Assembly: GCA_019116885.1 (NCBI GenBank)
Contig: DXAU01000030.1
Coordinates: 141,193-205,192, forward strand
Length of the DNA stretch: 64,000 nt
Reading direction: 5' to 3'
DNA from: Candidatus Mediterraneibacter pullistercoris
GTDB taxonomy: Bacteria > Bacillota > Clostridia > Lachnospirales > Lachnospiraceae
The notes under the pieces are model-generated. The model saw only the letters and a list, made by a program, of their open reading frames with translations. It was not told where the DNA came from and ran no database searches. Positions 32,180 to 42,589 of the stretch are shown here, in pieces (positions within the stretch are counted from its first letter, which is position 1; each line of letters starts with the position of its first letter). The position numbers were made by a program, and so were the translations under genes.

Positions 32180-33110
32180 TAACCTCTTCCTGTTCAAAAA
32201 ATTCATCCACGATCCTTTCATAAGCTGCGCACTTTTCGCACTTTTTGATCTTTTTTGCGTACTTTTTGTGTTCTGTGAGCACAGGCGCCAGATACGTCCA
32301 CAGTTCTTTCATCTTATAGAGGATTGTCCGGTCCCCGGACATCTCCTCGCAGTATCCGGCGTACACGATGTCATGGAAACGGCGCAGCTCCTCTTTTTTT
32401 GCCGGGCCGCCGCCCCGTATCTCTCTGGCCAGCGCCGGATCAGAGAGCACGCCCCGCCCCGTCATGACCCGTTCCATGCCGGGATGCATCTCTGTAAATC
32501 TGGCGTGATCCTCCACAGTGAAGATATCTCCGTTGTAACATACCGGGTTTCGGCTCATCCTGGCGGCCTTGTCAAAGACCTCCATATTCGGCACATTTTT
32601 ATAGAAGTCTTTCTGTACACGCGGGTGGATGATAACCTCCTCAAAAGGGTATTTATTGTAGATATCCATAAGCCGGTAAAACTCTTCCGGATCTTCCACT
32701 CCCAGACGCGTCTTGACAGAGATCCTGACATCTGCTTTCTCTGTGATCTCATACAGAAACGCATCCAGCTTCTCCGGACAGGCAAGAAAGCCTGCTCCCC
32801 TGCCCTTGGCAGCGACTGTTCTGGACGGACAGCCAAGATTCAGGTTGATCTCTTCATACCCGTATTCTTTTAGCTTCTTTGCAGTCCTGACAAAATCGTC
32901 GCTCCTGTTCGTCAATATCTGTGGAACTGTGTACATCCCCCGGTTGTGCTCCGGCAGGATGTCTTTTTTCTCCCGCGCGCTCAGATGCCCCATCTGATTT
33001 GGGCGGATAAATGGGACAAAATATTTGTCGAATCCCCCAAAGCACTCGTGCACGGCGCTGCGGAAAATCCACCCCGTGATTCCCTCCAGAGGCGCCAGAT
33101 ACAGCTTCAT
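32166..33110 (-). CDS. tRNA-dihydrouridine synthase family protein
   Basis: 314 aa; [60 protein letters not shown]. Confidence 0.93.
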   Translation of the reverse strand: MKLYLAPLEGITGWIFRSAVHECFGGFDKYFVPFIRPNQMGHLSAREKKDILPEHNRGMYTVPQILTNRSDDFVRTAKKLKEYGYEEINLNLGCPSRTVAAKGRGAGFLACPEKLDAFLYEITEKADVRISVKTRLGVEDPEEFYRLMDIYNKYPFEEVIIHPRVQKDFYKNVPNMEVFDKAARMSRNPVCYNGDIFTVEDHARFTEMHPGMERVMTGRGVLSDPALAREIRGGGPAKKEELRRFHDIVYAGYCEEMSGDRTILYKMKELWTYLAPVLTEHKKYAKKIKKCEKCAAYERIVDEFFEQEEVISSR

Positions 33111-33245
33111 AGTCCTCTCTCCTTTCCCTTGCGTTCTCTCTACGTTATTACAGAAGAGAACGCCTTGTCAAGCGGAAAATGATATGCTAAGATGGTTTTT
33201 AGTGCAGACCGGCATGAACAGGATTACGGTAAAAGGAGTGGTATC

Positions 33246-34967
33246 ATGCACACAATCAGAAAATTTATTGACTATTACGCGCCATACAGAGCAGTCTTTT
33301 TTATTGATCTTATCTGTGCGGCTTTTATCAGCATCGTAGATCTCGCATATCCACAGATCCTGCGGACTATGACCAATACGCTTTTTACAAAAGACAGCCA
33401 GGTGATCCTGAAAACACTTCCATGGATCGCCGCCGGGCTTCTTGCCATGTACATTGTCCAAAGTCTCTGTAAATACTATGTAAGTTACCAGGGCCACATG
33501 ATGGGAGCAAACATGGAGCGGGACATGCGCCAGCAGCTTTTTGACCACTATGAGAAGCTGTCCTTCTCCTATTACAGCCGGAATAACTCCGGACAGATGA
33601 TGAGCAAACTCGTATCCGATCTGTTTGATATCGCAGAATTCGCTCATCACGGACCGGAAAACCTTTTTATCTCCGTGGTAAAGATCGTCGGCTCATTCAT
33701 CTTCCTCTTCCTCATCAACTGGAGACTCGCACTTCCTCTCGTCGTGCTTGTCCTGTGTATGTTCATCTTCTCATTCCGCCAGAACCGGAGGATGCAGGAG
33801 ACATTTATGGAGAACCGGAGGAAGATCGGAGACGTCAACTCGAGCCTCCAGGACACGCTGGCTGGTATACGTGTCGTACAGTCTTTTGCCAACGAAGATA
33901 TAGAGCGGGAAAAATTCCGCAGGAGCAACCATGCTTTCCTCATTTCCAAACGCAACAACTATAACTGTATGGGGAATTTCATGGGATGGAACCTCTTCTT
34001 CCAGGGCATGATGTATCTCGTGACACTGGTGTACGGCGGATATCTTATCGCCAACGGAATGATGGCAGTCACAGACCTCGCCATGTACGCACTGTATATC
34101 GGCATCTTTATCAGTCCGATCCAGATCCTCGTGGAACTCATTGAAATGATGCAGAAAGGTCTCGCCGGATTCCGCCGGTTCCTCGATGTGATGGAGACAG
34201 AACCCGAGATCGTCGACTCCCCGGATGCCCAGCCTCTTTCTGACGTAAAGGGCCGTGTCTGCTATGAAGACGTATCTTTCCACTACAGCGACGATGATAC
34301 CTGTGTCCTCTCCCACGTCTCTTTTGAGATACCTGCGGGACGCTCCGTCGCCCTTGTAGGCCCGTCAGGGAGCGGAAAGACGACGATCTGTTCTCTTCTT
34401 CCCCGTTTCTACGACGTGACGGGCGGAAGGATCACCATCGATGGAAAAGACGTCCGGACGCTCACTCTAAAGAGCCTGCGCAGCCAGATCGGCATGGTAC
34501 AGCAGGACGTCTACCTCTTCTCCGGTACGATACGAGAGAACATCGCATACGGAAAACCTGGCGCTTCCATGGATGAAATTACAGAGGCAGCCAGACGCGC
34601 CAATATCCATGACTTTATCGAGGAACTTCCCGACGGTTACGATACATTTGTCGGGGAACGCGGAGCACGTCTCTCCGGAGGCCAGAAACAGCGCATTTCG
34701 ATTGCCCGCGTATTCCTTAAAAATCCGCCGATCCTCATCCTTGACGAGGCAACCAGCGCTCTTGACAACGAGAGCGAACGCTGGATACAGCAGAGTCTTG
34801 AGGAACTTTCAAAAGACCGGACGACGATCACCATCGCGCACCGGCTCTCCACGATACGGAACGCTGACGAGATCATCGTTATCACTGAAAATGGCATTGC
34901 CGAGAGAGGCACCCACGAATCACTGCTGGAAAAAGGCGGGATCTACGCACATTACTATAACCTGTAG
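33246..34967 (+). CDS. ABC transporter ATP-binding protein/permease (exporter half-transporter)
   Basis: TM domain then GPSGSGKTTICSLLPRFYD, LSGGQKQRISIARVFLKNPPILILDEATSALD; start MHTIRKF at 33246. Confidence 0.95.
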   Translation: MHTIRKFIDYYAPYRAVFFIDLICAAFISIVDLAYPQILRTMTNTLFTKDSQVILKTLPWIAAGLLAMYIVQSLCKYYVSYQGHMMGANMERDMRQQLFDHYEKLSFSYYSRNNSGQMMSKLVSDLFDIAEFAHHGPENLFISVVKIVGSFIFLFLINWRLALPLVVLVLCMFIFSFRQNRRMQETFMENRRKIGDVNSSLQDTLAGIRVVQSFANEDIEREKFRRSNHAFLISKRNNYNCMGNFMGWNLFFQGMMYLVTLVYGGYLIANGMMAVTDLAMYALYIGIFISPIQILVELIEMMQKGLAGFRRFLDVMETEPEIVDSPDAQPLSDVKGRVCYEDVSFHYSDDDTCVLSHVSFEIPAGRSVALVGPSGSGKTTICSLLPRFYDVTGGRITIDGKDVRTLTLKSLRSQIGMVQQDVYLFSGTIRENIAYGKPGASMDEITEAARRANIHDFIEELPDGYDTFVGERGARLSGGQKQRISIARVFLKNPPILILDEATSALDNESERWIQQSLEELSKDRTTITIAHRLSTIRNADEIIVITENGIAERGTHESLLEKGGIYAHYYNL

Positions 34968-34972
34968 AAAGA

Positions 34973-35028
34973 TTTGGGATCAGAGTAAAAACTTTACGTC
35001 ATACATAAGTTTCTCCTCTGATCCCAAA
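34973..35028. terminator. Bidirectional terminator between convergent ABC transporter and sigE
   Basis: tttgggatcagag / ctctgatcccaaa 13-bp perfect arms. Confidence 0.75.
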
Positions 35029-35033
35029 ATTTC

Positions 35034-35774
35034 TTACTCGTAACGAACCATTTCCCTCCTGAGCCTCTGCATGATCTTTTTCTCAAGCCGGGAGATATAG
35101 GACTGTGAAATTCCCAGAAGGTCTGCGACTTCTTTCTGCGTCTTTTCATGTCCGTCAGGGTCGTCCAGTCCAAAACGCATCTTTACAATCAGCTTCTCTC
35201 TGCTGCTCAGTTTATCCAGGGCGCGCACGAGAAGTTTCCGCTCAACTTCATTTTCCAGGTCCCTGTATATCGTATCTTCCTCTGTGCCAAGTATATCGGA
35301 CAGGAGAAGTTCGTTTCCATCCCAGTCCACATTGAGCGGTTCATCGATGGATACTTCCAGTTTCGTCTTGCTGTTGCGCCGGAGATACATCAGTATTTCA
35401 TTTTCAATACAGCGGGAAGCATATGTGGCGAGCTTGATCTTCTTCCCAGGGTCATACGTATTGATCGCTTTTATCAGGCCGATCGTCCCTATGGAGATCA
35501 GATCCTCCACTCCTACCCCGGTATTGTCAAATTTTTTGGCGATATAAACGACAAGCCGCAGGTTATGTTCAATCAGCGCTTTCTTTGCTTCCTCGTCGTT
35601 TTCTGTGCCAAGCCGCTGTATCATCTCACTTTCCCTGGTTCCCTCGAGCGGCGGCGGAAGCACCTCCGTCCCCCCTATGTAATGAACCTCTCTTCCATTA
35701 CCGAATATCAGGCTCTTAATATCCGGTAAGATCCGCATCCTGAACTGTTGCGGAACTGCTGCTTTTACTAACAT
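35034..35774 (-). CDS. sigE: Sporulation sigma factor SigE (pro-sigma-E)
   Basis: 246 aa; [51 protein letters not shown]-term [32 protein letters not shown]; adjacent to spoIIGA. Confidence 0.96.
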   Translation of the reverse strand: MLVKAAVPQQFRMRILPDIKSLIFGNGREVHYIGGTEVLPPPLEGTRESEMIQRLGTENDEEAKKALIEHNLRLVVYIAKKFDNTGVGVEDLISIGTIGLIKAINTYDPGKKIKLATYASRCIENEILMYLRRNSKTKLEVSIDEPLNVDWDGNELLLSDILGTEEDTIYRDLENEVERKLLVRALDKLSSREKLIVKMRFGLDDPDGHEKTQKEVADLLGISQSYISRLEKKIMQRLRREMVRYE

Positions 35775-35862
35775 CTGGTCTCCTCCTCTATCAGATTTAA
35801 AACAGCGATCCTCAAAAAAGGAACCGCTGTATTTTGGACAGCTTCTGACAGTTTCTGTTCTG

Positions 35863-36648
35863 CTATCCGGACAAAACTGCCGGATTCAGGATCATCTCAT
35901 ACTCCCCATCACCGGAAAGGCTCTCCTCGCCTATCCCCAGCAGCGGCTCCTCGATCCATCTGTCCTCCTCCATGTGGACACACATCTTTCTGGCCCGGAA
36001 CACTCTCATCATCGACTCTCCGCCCACACATTTGTACGGGATGAGCCGAAACCCCCGTTCTTCTTCAGGCCGGCCGGACAAAGATGATATGCATCCGGGA
36101 TCTATGATGCTCACCGGATCTCCTGTGATGTGATCCCTCAGACTGTTGCCTGTATCGATCAGAGCGCACACCTGCTGTTCCCCGCTATCCGTATATATCG
36201 TCACTTTCAGAACCGTATCCCGTCTTCTCTGCAGATAAGAAATAAACCTCCACATTTTCAGAAACAAATATCCACTGACCGCCGCTGCCGCATAAAAAAG
36301 ACTCACATACCGCATATACGGGCGGAATATCTGCATCACTCCGCCTGCTGCAACGGCTGACAGATACAGCAGGATAAACGCTTTTGCGAACTGTGCCCTT
36401 CCTTTGATCTTAAGTCCCGCCATCAGCATGATGCTGTTTACAACTGCGTGGCTTAAGAATAGCCTGACTGCAGACGGAAGAGGCGCCGCAATGATAAGAC
36501 ATGTCATAAGACTCCCAAGAGCGCCTCCAAGAAGCATACGCCCATATGCGCGCTCGCTCTTCAGGACACGATGGACGAGAAAGAGCAGGAGACTGTCCAG
36601 CATAAAATTCTCCAGAAAAAACACATCTATGTACAGTTCATAGTACAT
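35863..36648 (-). CDS. spoIIGA: Sigma-E processing peptidase SpoIIGA
   Basis: 261 aa; N-terminal TM segments, aspartyl protease-like [11 protein letters not shown], location directly upstream of sigE. Confidence 0.92.
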   Translation of the reverse strand: MYYELYIDVFFLENFMLDSLLLFLVHRVLKSERAYGRMLLGGALGSLMTCLIIAAPLPSAVRLFLSHAVVNSIMLMAGLKIKGRAQFAKAFILLYLSAVAAGGVMQIFRPYMRYVSLFYAAAAVSGYLFLKMWRFISYLQRRRDTVLKVTIYTDSGEQQVCALIDTGNSLRDHITGDPVSIIDPGCISSLSGRPEEERGFRLIPYKCVGGESMMRVFRARKMCVHMEEDRWIEEPLLGIGEESLSGDGEYEMILNPAVLSG

Positions 36649-36755
36649 GTCTCACCCTCTCTCCCCGGTAACGATCCGAGATCTATTATATAGCCTGACC
36701 AGCCTGGAAATTTGTCAGATAATGACAGATAAGAAAAATATATTTCGACAAAATG

Positions 36756-36792
36756 AAAGCTCTGTATGAGCACAAATCTCATACAGAGCTTT
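36756..36792. terminator. Terminator hairpin downstream of ftsZ
   Basis: aaagctctgtatgag-cacaaat-ctcatacagagcttt, 15-bp perfect stem. Confidence 0.8.
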
Positions 36793-36830
36793 TTTACCGT
36801 TATATTCAGGACTGCCTGTCCTGTAAAAAA

Positions 36831-38012
36831 TTACTTTCTGAAGAAATCCGGAATCTTGATGGACTGCTCCTTCACATTGCTGGATGGTGTCCTCGGCTGG
36901 AGCGTAGGCATCGTGCCGCCCTGAGGTCTGGCAGCCGCGCTGCCGGCGTTCCTCTTCTCCCCGTCGAGACGGTTTCTCACCGGAGACTCGCCGTTTGGAA
37001 GGATCGAGCCGACTTTCTGCTGTCCTTCAAGTCTTGCCTTTAACTTAGATGCACTTCCGCCAACATTATGTAACCCTGTGGCGATGACAGTGATCGTACA
37101 CTCGTCAGACTTGGAGTCATCATACATAGCGCCAAAGATAATGCTTGCATTCTCTCCTGCGAGCTCCTGCACATAGTCTGCTGCATCGGAAGCATCCATA
37201 AGTGTGATGTCTCCGGATACATTGACGATAACATTGGTAGCTCCCTGGATCGTTGTCTCAAGCAGCGGACTTGCAACTGCTTCTTTCGTCGCTTCAAGAG
37301 CCTTGTCGTCACCGCGCCCGGAGCCGATACCGATGTGGGCAATTCCCTTGTCTTTCATAACTGTCTGTACATCTGCAAAGTCAAGGTTGATAAGTGACGG
37401 CACATTGATCAGGTCCGTAATTCCCTGGATACCCTGCTGAAGCACCTCGTCCGCTTTTTTCAGCGCTTCCGGCATCGTGGTACGTCTGTCGACGACTTCA
37501 AGGAGTTTATCATTCGGTATCACGATGATCGTATCAACATTTTCTTTTAATTTATCGATACCGCCAAGAGCATTCTGCATCCTTGTCTTAGACTCAAAAC
37601 GGAAAGGCTTTGTGACTACGCCTACTGTCAGTGCGCCCTGCTCTTTGGCAATACGCGCAATGACCGGAGCCGCTCCTGTACCTGTTCCGCCGCCCATACC
37701 GCATGTGACGAACACCATGTCCGCCCCTTTGAGGGCCGCCTGTATCTCTTCTGCACTCTCCTCTGCAGCTTTCTCGCCCATCTCAGGCTGAGCGCCTGCG
37801 CCGAGACCTTTCGTAAGTTTCTCGCCAATCTGCATAAGTGTCGGCGCTTTACAGAGCTGCAGTGCCTGTTTATCTGTATTCACTGCGATAAATTCCACGC
37901 CCGCGATCTGCTCATCTATCATGCGGTTTACGGCGTTATTTCCGCCGCCGCCGACTCCGACAACGATTATTCTTGCGGCCGCTTCCGATTCGTTGGTCTT
38001 AATTTCTAACAA
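36831..38012 (-). CDS. ftsZ: Cell division protein FtsZ
   Basis: 393 aa; [27 protein letters not shown] tubulin signature, C-terminal IPDFFRK. Confidence 0.98.
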   Translation of the reverse strand: MLEIKTNESEAAARIIVVGVGGGGNNAVNRMIDEQIAGVEFIAVNTDKQALQLCKAPTLMQIGEKLTKGLGAGAQPEMGEKAAEESAEEIQAALKGADMVFVTCGMGGGTGTGAAPVIARIAKEQGALTVGVVTKPFRFESKTRMQNALGGIDKLKENVDTIIVIPNDKLLEVVDRRTTMPEALKKADEVLQQGIQGITDLINVPSLINLDFADVQTVMKDKGIAHIGIGSGRGDDKALEATKEAVASPLLETTIQGATNVIVNVSGDITLMDASDAADYVQELAGENASIIFGAMYDDSKSDECTITVIATGLHNVGGSASKLKARLEGQQKVGSILPNGESPVRNRLDGEKRNAGSAAARPQGGTMPTLQPRTPSSNVKEQSIKIPDFFRK

Positions 38013-38166
38013 GAGTATTTCCTCCTTTGTCGTCTTATTAATTTCTTATACATCCCTTTGATTGAACATTACAATCCAATAAGTATATAATAAAGTCTTT
38101 TTCGCAAATAATCAATAGATTTTTTCCTATTTTTCTGATTTTTTATACTATTTCCAATACTATCTA

Positions 38167-38288
38167 GCCATGCACTGATATAAACATGTGTCCTGCGCAA
38201 TCTTGATTGCAGCAGGACACATGGCTATATCCGTATACGGCGTTTCGCCGGAGCGAGATGCAGCGAAGCGGGATCGGGCTTGCATGGC
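38167..38288. repeat. Structured intergenic element with 8-bp terminal inverted repeats (possible MITE-like or structured RNA)
   Basis: gccatgca (38167-38174) and tgcatggc (38281-38288); inner 12+6 bp hairpin catgtgtcctgc-gcaatc-tt-gattgc-a-gcaggacacatg; palindrome ccgtatacgg; hairpin cggcg-ttt-cgccg. Confidence 0.45.
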
Positions 38289-38289
38289 G

Positions 38290-39033
38290 TCACTTGGCCG
38301 GCACAAACCGGACGGAATCAGACTCCGAAGTGTAATTCTCCAGATGCAGTGCCCCGGACGTATTCGGATAAAGTTCATTGAGTTTTGCAAGAATCGGCTC
38401 TATCTGGCGGATCTTTACATCATAGCCGCTGTCCCCGAGTATCACCTCGACAACTCCGAAATAGAGACTGACACTTCCTTCAGCACAGGACAGGCGGTCC
38501 GGTGTGAGACTGTATTCTTTGAGACTCTGCGAGACATCCGCAATATCCTTGAAAATGCTGTCATCCTCGACCGGGAGCTTTTTCCCCAGCTCTGCTTTCG
38601 ATGCGTCGAAGGAGAGTCCTTCGACACGGGGCACGCCATCTACCAGTCTCTTTGACCGGAAGATGGCAGTCCCGTTCTCGTCGAAATACAGATATGTCCC
38701 ATCAATGTCCACATATCCCGTCATCTCCTTCTCTTTCACTTCCACTCTGATCGTCCATGGATTCTTCAGAGACACCTGGAAACTCTCCACTCCGGACGGA
38801 ACTTCTCCATCCAGCAGTTCATATTTGGCCATCACATAGAGCGTATTCACCGCCAGCTTATCATTCTGCACCCATGCAGTGATCGTATTCTCGCTGTAAT
38901 AAGTGCTTCCTTCAACTTCTATCTCTCTCGTCCGGAACAGAAGCACGATAACAGCCGCTGCGATCATCAGAAAGACGAGAACCAGCAGTATGACCGGCAG
39001 TATCTTTCTCTTTCTTGTATTTTTCTTTTTCAT
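38290..39033 (-). CDS. FtsQ/DivIB-type cell division protein
   Basis: 247 aa; single TM then POTRA-like REIEVEGSTYYSENTITAWV; position in dcw cluster. Confidence 0.85.
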   Translation of the reverse strand: MKKKNTRKRKILPVILLVLVFLMIAAAVIVLLFRTREIEVEGSTYYSENTITAWVQNDKLAVNTLYVMAKYELLDGEVPSGVESFQVSLKNPWTIRVEVKEKEMTGYVDIDGTYLYFDENGTAIFRSKRLVDGVPRVEGLSFDASKAELGKKLPVEDDSIFKDIADVSQSLKEYSLTPDRLSCAEGSVSLYFGVVEVILGDSGYDVKIRQIEPILAKLNELYPNTSGALHLENYTSESDSVRFVPAK

Positions 39034-39080
39034 CTATATGCCTCCTTTGACCTCATCCTGCAGTAATCAGAAGACAACTC

Positions 39081-40166
39081 TCATTCTATCAGACGGGAGA
39101 CGCTCAGCACAAGCCCTATTTCCAGCAGGAGAAAGACAACCGAAGTTCCCCCGTAACTGATAAACGGCAGTGTGATCCCGGTATTCGGGATTGAGTTGGT
39201 GACTACTGCGATATTGAGGATCACCTGTATCATCATGTGCGCCATTGCGCCCGCAGCAATCAGGGCGCCCAGCAGGTCCGGAGCTTTTGTCGCAATGACA
39301 AAGAACCGCCATATCAGAACAAGGAACAGGAGAATAATGATTCCCGCCCCAACAAGCCCCAGTTCTTCACAGATGATAGAAAAGATCATGTCATTTTGTG
39401 CTTCGGGAAGAAATCCCAGCTTCTGCACACTGTTCCCCAGCCCTCTTCCGAAGAGTCCGCCGCTTCCGATCGCGTACAGACCCTGGAGCGTCTGGTATCC
39501 CTTCTCGTAATTCTCGGGATTGCGCCAGATCGCAAGGCGCTCCAGACGGTAGCTCTCCATAGCCAGAAATACAGTCATAAACGCAATACCTGCGCTTCCC
39601 ATCCAGATAAACTGCGAGTATCGCGGACTGGCCACAAAAACAAGCACGACCGCAATGCCCAGAATAATGAGCGCAGTGCTCAGATTACTTGCTCCCACCA
39701 GAGCCGCCACTGGAAGAACCGGGAGCATCATCAGCACAAGGGTTCTGAATTTCCCCATCTTTCTCACATTTTTGCTCACAAGACAAGCCAGGAACAAGAT
39801 GACTGCCACTTTGGCAAATTCTGACGGCTGAAAAGAAACAGGGCCCAAAGACAGCCATCTTTTGGACCCGTTGTATTCATCACCAAAGAGCATGACCGCC
39901 ACAGAAAGGGCGATCGCTGCCACATAGCCCGGCACGGCAAGGACAGCCCACTTATGGTAATCGATTCTCGATACGATCACCATTCCAAGCAGCCCGATAA
40001 ATGTCGCAAATCCCTGCTTTTTCAGATAATAGAAAGAGTCGTGGAACTTCACGCGGCCGTTGTAAGAGCTGGTACTCATCAGCACCACAAGGCCGATCAC
40101 TACAAGGATCAGCACCACCGCGATCAGCGTCTCATCGTACCGTCTCTTCTTTTCGGAACGCTCCAA
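39081..40166 (-). CDS. ftsW: SEDS peptidoglycan polymerase FtsW family
   Basis: 361 aa; GLFGRGLGNSVQKLGFLPEAQNDMIFSIICEELGLVGA, TGITLPFISYGGTS. Confidence 0.93.
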   Translation of the reverse strand: MERSEKKRRYDETLIAVVLILVVIGLVVLMSTSSYNGRVKFHDSFYYLKKQGFATFIGLLGMVIVSRIDYHKWAVLAVPGYVAAIALSVAVMLFGDEYNGSKRWLSLGPVSFQPSEFAKVAVILFLACLVSKNVRKMGKFRTLVLMMLPVLPVAALVGASNLSTALIILGIAVVLVFVASPRYSQFIWMGSAGIAFMTVFLAMESYRLERLAIWRNPENYEKGYQTLQGLYAIGSGGLFGRGLGNSVQKLGFLPEAQNDMIFSIICEELGLVGAGIIILLFLVLIWRFFVIATKAPDLLGALIAAGAMAHMMIQVILNIAVVTNSIPNTGITLPFISYGGTSVVFLLLEIGLVLSVSRLIE

Positions 40167-40180
40167 TAAATCTCCACTCC

Positions 40181-41527
40181 TTACAGGTGTTCTACAAGTT
40201 CTTTAAATTTATCTCCGCGTTCTTCATAATTTCTGAACATCCCCCAGCTCGCGCATGCAGGCGAAAGCAGCACCGCGTCGCCGGGCTGTGCGTACTCCAC
40301 GCTTTTTTCAAAGGCTTCTTCAAAAGTATCCGCCATGACGACGTCCTCAAACCCCGCTTTTTCTGCCGCCTGTGCGATCTTCTCCCGGGTAGCTCCAAGG
40401 AGCACAAGTTTCCTGACTTTCCCGTCAAACGCCTGTATCCATTCGTCATAGGAGGAATCTTTGTCATATCCGCCGCCGATCAGCACGGTCGGGCGGTTCA
40501 TCGCACGGATTCCGCGAATTGCCGCGTCCGGGTTTGTTCCCTTGGAGTCATTGTAATATGCGACTCCATTCTTCTCCGCCACAAATTCTATCCTGTGCTC
40601 TACGCCTTTGAACTCTTTCAGCGTCTCTCTTATCGCTTCCACAGGAACTCCGTACACATATGCCATAGCGGCCGCCGCCATCACATTCTCGTAATTATGA
40701 GTTCCCAGCACCTGCAGTTCTCCGGTCCTGCAAACCGGAATACGCTTATCAATATCACAAACTATCATATCCCCGTCAAGGTATACGCCTCTGTTAAGTT
40801 TACGCCGGCTGCTGAAATATAGAACCCGGGTATTCACTCTTTCTCCAAATTCTCTGAGCACATCGTCTTCATAATTAAGAATACAGCAGTCTGACGGCGT
40901 CTGGTTTCCGGCGATCCGCTCTTTGGCTGCAATGTAGGCTTCCATCGTGTGATGCCTGTTGAGATGATCCGGCGTAATATTCAGGATCGCGCTCACAGCC
41001 GGCCGGAAACTATGTATCGTCTCAAGCTGGAAACTGCTGATCTCGGCCACGATAACAGAGTCTTCTCCTGTTTCTTCCGCAATGCTCGTATAGGGTCTTC
41101 CGATATTTCCCACCACAAACACGCTCTCTCTATATTTCTTCATGATCTCTCCCAGGAGCGTGGTCGTTGTCGTCTTTCCGTTTGTCCCGGTGATTGCCAG
41201 GACATCGCCTTTTGTATACCGGTATGCAAGTTCCACTTCTCCCCATATGGGAATCCCGAATTTCCTCATCCGGTCAACAACCGGAAGATCAGTGGGGACA
41301 CCCGGACTTATGACTGTCAGGTCCAGCTCCTCTGTAAGACTGTCCGGAAACGTTCCAAGCACGATCCTCACATCTGCCGGCACTTTTTTCCTGATATCTT
41401 CTTCCCTGAGCTTCCCGTTTCCGTCATAGAGAATGACTTCCGCGCCCTGTCTCACGAGCAGGCACGCTGCCGCCTCCCCGCTTATGCCGGAACCGAATAC
41501 AAGTACTTTTTTCCCTAGAATATCCAT
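40181..41527 (-). CDS. murD: UDP-N-acetylmuramoylalanine--D-glutamate ligase
   Basis: 448 aa; AITGTNGKTTTTTLLGEI, NITPDHLNRHHTMEAY, GVEHRIEFVAEKNGVAYYNDSKGTNPDAA. Confidence 0.97.
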   Translation of the reverse strand: MDILGKKVLVFGSGISGEAAACLLVRQGAEVILYDGNGKLREEDIRKKVPADVRIVLGTFPDSLTEELDLTVISPGVPTDLPVVDRMRKFGIPIWGEVELAYRYTKGDVLAITGTNGKTTTTTLLGEIMKKYRESVFVVGNIGRPYTSIAEETGEDSVIVAEISSFQLETIHSFRPAVSAILNITPDHLNRHHTMEAYIAAKERIAGNQTPSDCCILNYEDDVLREFGERVNTRVLYFSSRRKLNRGVYLDGDMIVCDIDKRIPVCRTGELQVLGTHNYENVMAAAAMAYVYGVPVEAIRETLKEFKGVEHRIEFVAEKNGVAYYNDSKGTNPDAAIRGIRAMNRPTVLIGGGYDKDSSYDEWIQAFDGKVRKLVLLGATREKIAQAAEKAGFEDVVMADTFEEAFEKSVEYAQPGDAVLLSPACASWGMFRNYEERGDKFKELVEHL

Positions 41528-41555
41528 TCGTCAATACCCCCGTTCATCCATTGTG

Positions 41556-42512
41556 TCATACGCCCATCAGCGCGATCAGACACAGCAGCGCCGTAATGAT
41601 GGAAAAGACCGCCACTACTCTTGTCTCGGACCATCCGCACAGTTCAAAATGATGGTGGATCGGCGCCATCTTAAAGATCCGTCTGCCGCCCGTCTTCTTA
41701 AAATAAGTAACCTGGATGATGACGGACGCCACCTCTGCTAGATAAATGAATCCCACGATGATAATAAACAGCGGCATCTGCAGCATATACGCCGTGCCTG
41801 CCACGAATCCGCCAAGCGCAAGCGATCCGGTATCTCCCATGAACACACTGGCAGGGTATACATTAAAGAGGAGAAATCCGAGCAGCGCTCCGACCACGGC
41901 ACATGTAACCGGTTCAATGCCGCTAGCTGTCCCGACAGCAACCACTGTAAAGAATGTGGCTACCAGAACCGTCACGCTGGAAGCCAGGCCGTCAAGTCCG
42001 TCTGTAAAATTTGTCCCGTTGACCGTCCCGATCACAGCAAAGAAAAGAATCGGTATTGCAAGCCATCCGATATCCCAGTAATAGCCGTCCGAGAAAGGCA
42101 CAAGCATCGTGAGCGGTATATTCGCCACGCGCACGAGATAAAAGGCAAATATTGCAGTGACTACAATCTGAAGAGCCATCTTCTGCATGGGCATCAGTCC
42201 GTCCGAGCGTTTCAGCACGACTTTCAGATAATCATCGAGGAATCCGATCAGGCCAAACGCTACTGTAAGGAAAAGAACAGGAATAATCTTCGGATAATCC
42301 CTGACATAAAGCAGCGACGTTACAATCACTGAGATAAGAATGATGATCCCGCCCATAGTAGGGGTCCCTGCTTTTTTCAGATGCGACTGAACGCCATCTG
42401 TGCGCTCCGTCTGCTTCATTTTCAGTTTTCTTAAAAAAGGAATGACGACCGGTCCCAGCACAAGGCTTATCGCAAATGATATAAGAACCGGGATCACTAC
42501 ATGACTGCTCAT
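41556..42512 (-). CDS. mraY: Phospho-N-acetylmuramoyl-pentapeptide-transferase
   Basis: 318 aa; GTPTMGGI, FLDDYLKV, FTDGLDGLA, MAPIHHHFELCGWSE. Confidence 0.97.
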   Translation of the reverse strand: MSSHVVIPVLISFAISLVLGPVVIPFLRKLKMKQTERTDGVQSHLKKAGTPTMGGIIILISVIVTSLLYVRDYPKIIPVLFLTVAFGLIGFLDDYLKVVLKRSDGLMPMQKMALQIVVTAIFAFYLVRVANIPLTMLVPFSDGYYWDIGWLAIPILFFAVIGTVNGTNFTDGLDGLASSVTVLVATFFTVVAVGTASGIEPVTCAVVGALLGFLLFNVYPASVFMGDTGSLALGGFVAGTAYMLQMPLFIIIVGFIYLAEVASVIIQVTYFKKTGGRRIFKMAPIHHHFELCGWSETRVVAVFSIITALLCLIALMGV

Positions 42513-42589
42513 AAATCCACCTCTTTATTTCTTTCGTTTCTCACAGGGGAAGCCCCCTTTTGAACATCTTATTTAGTATAAACCATCAC

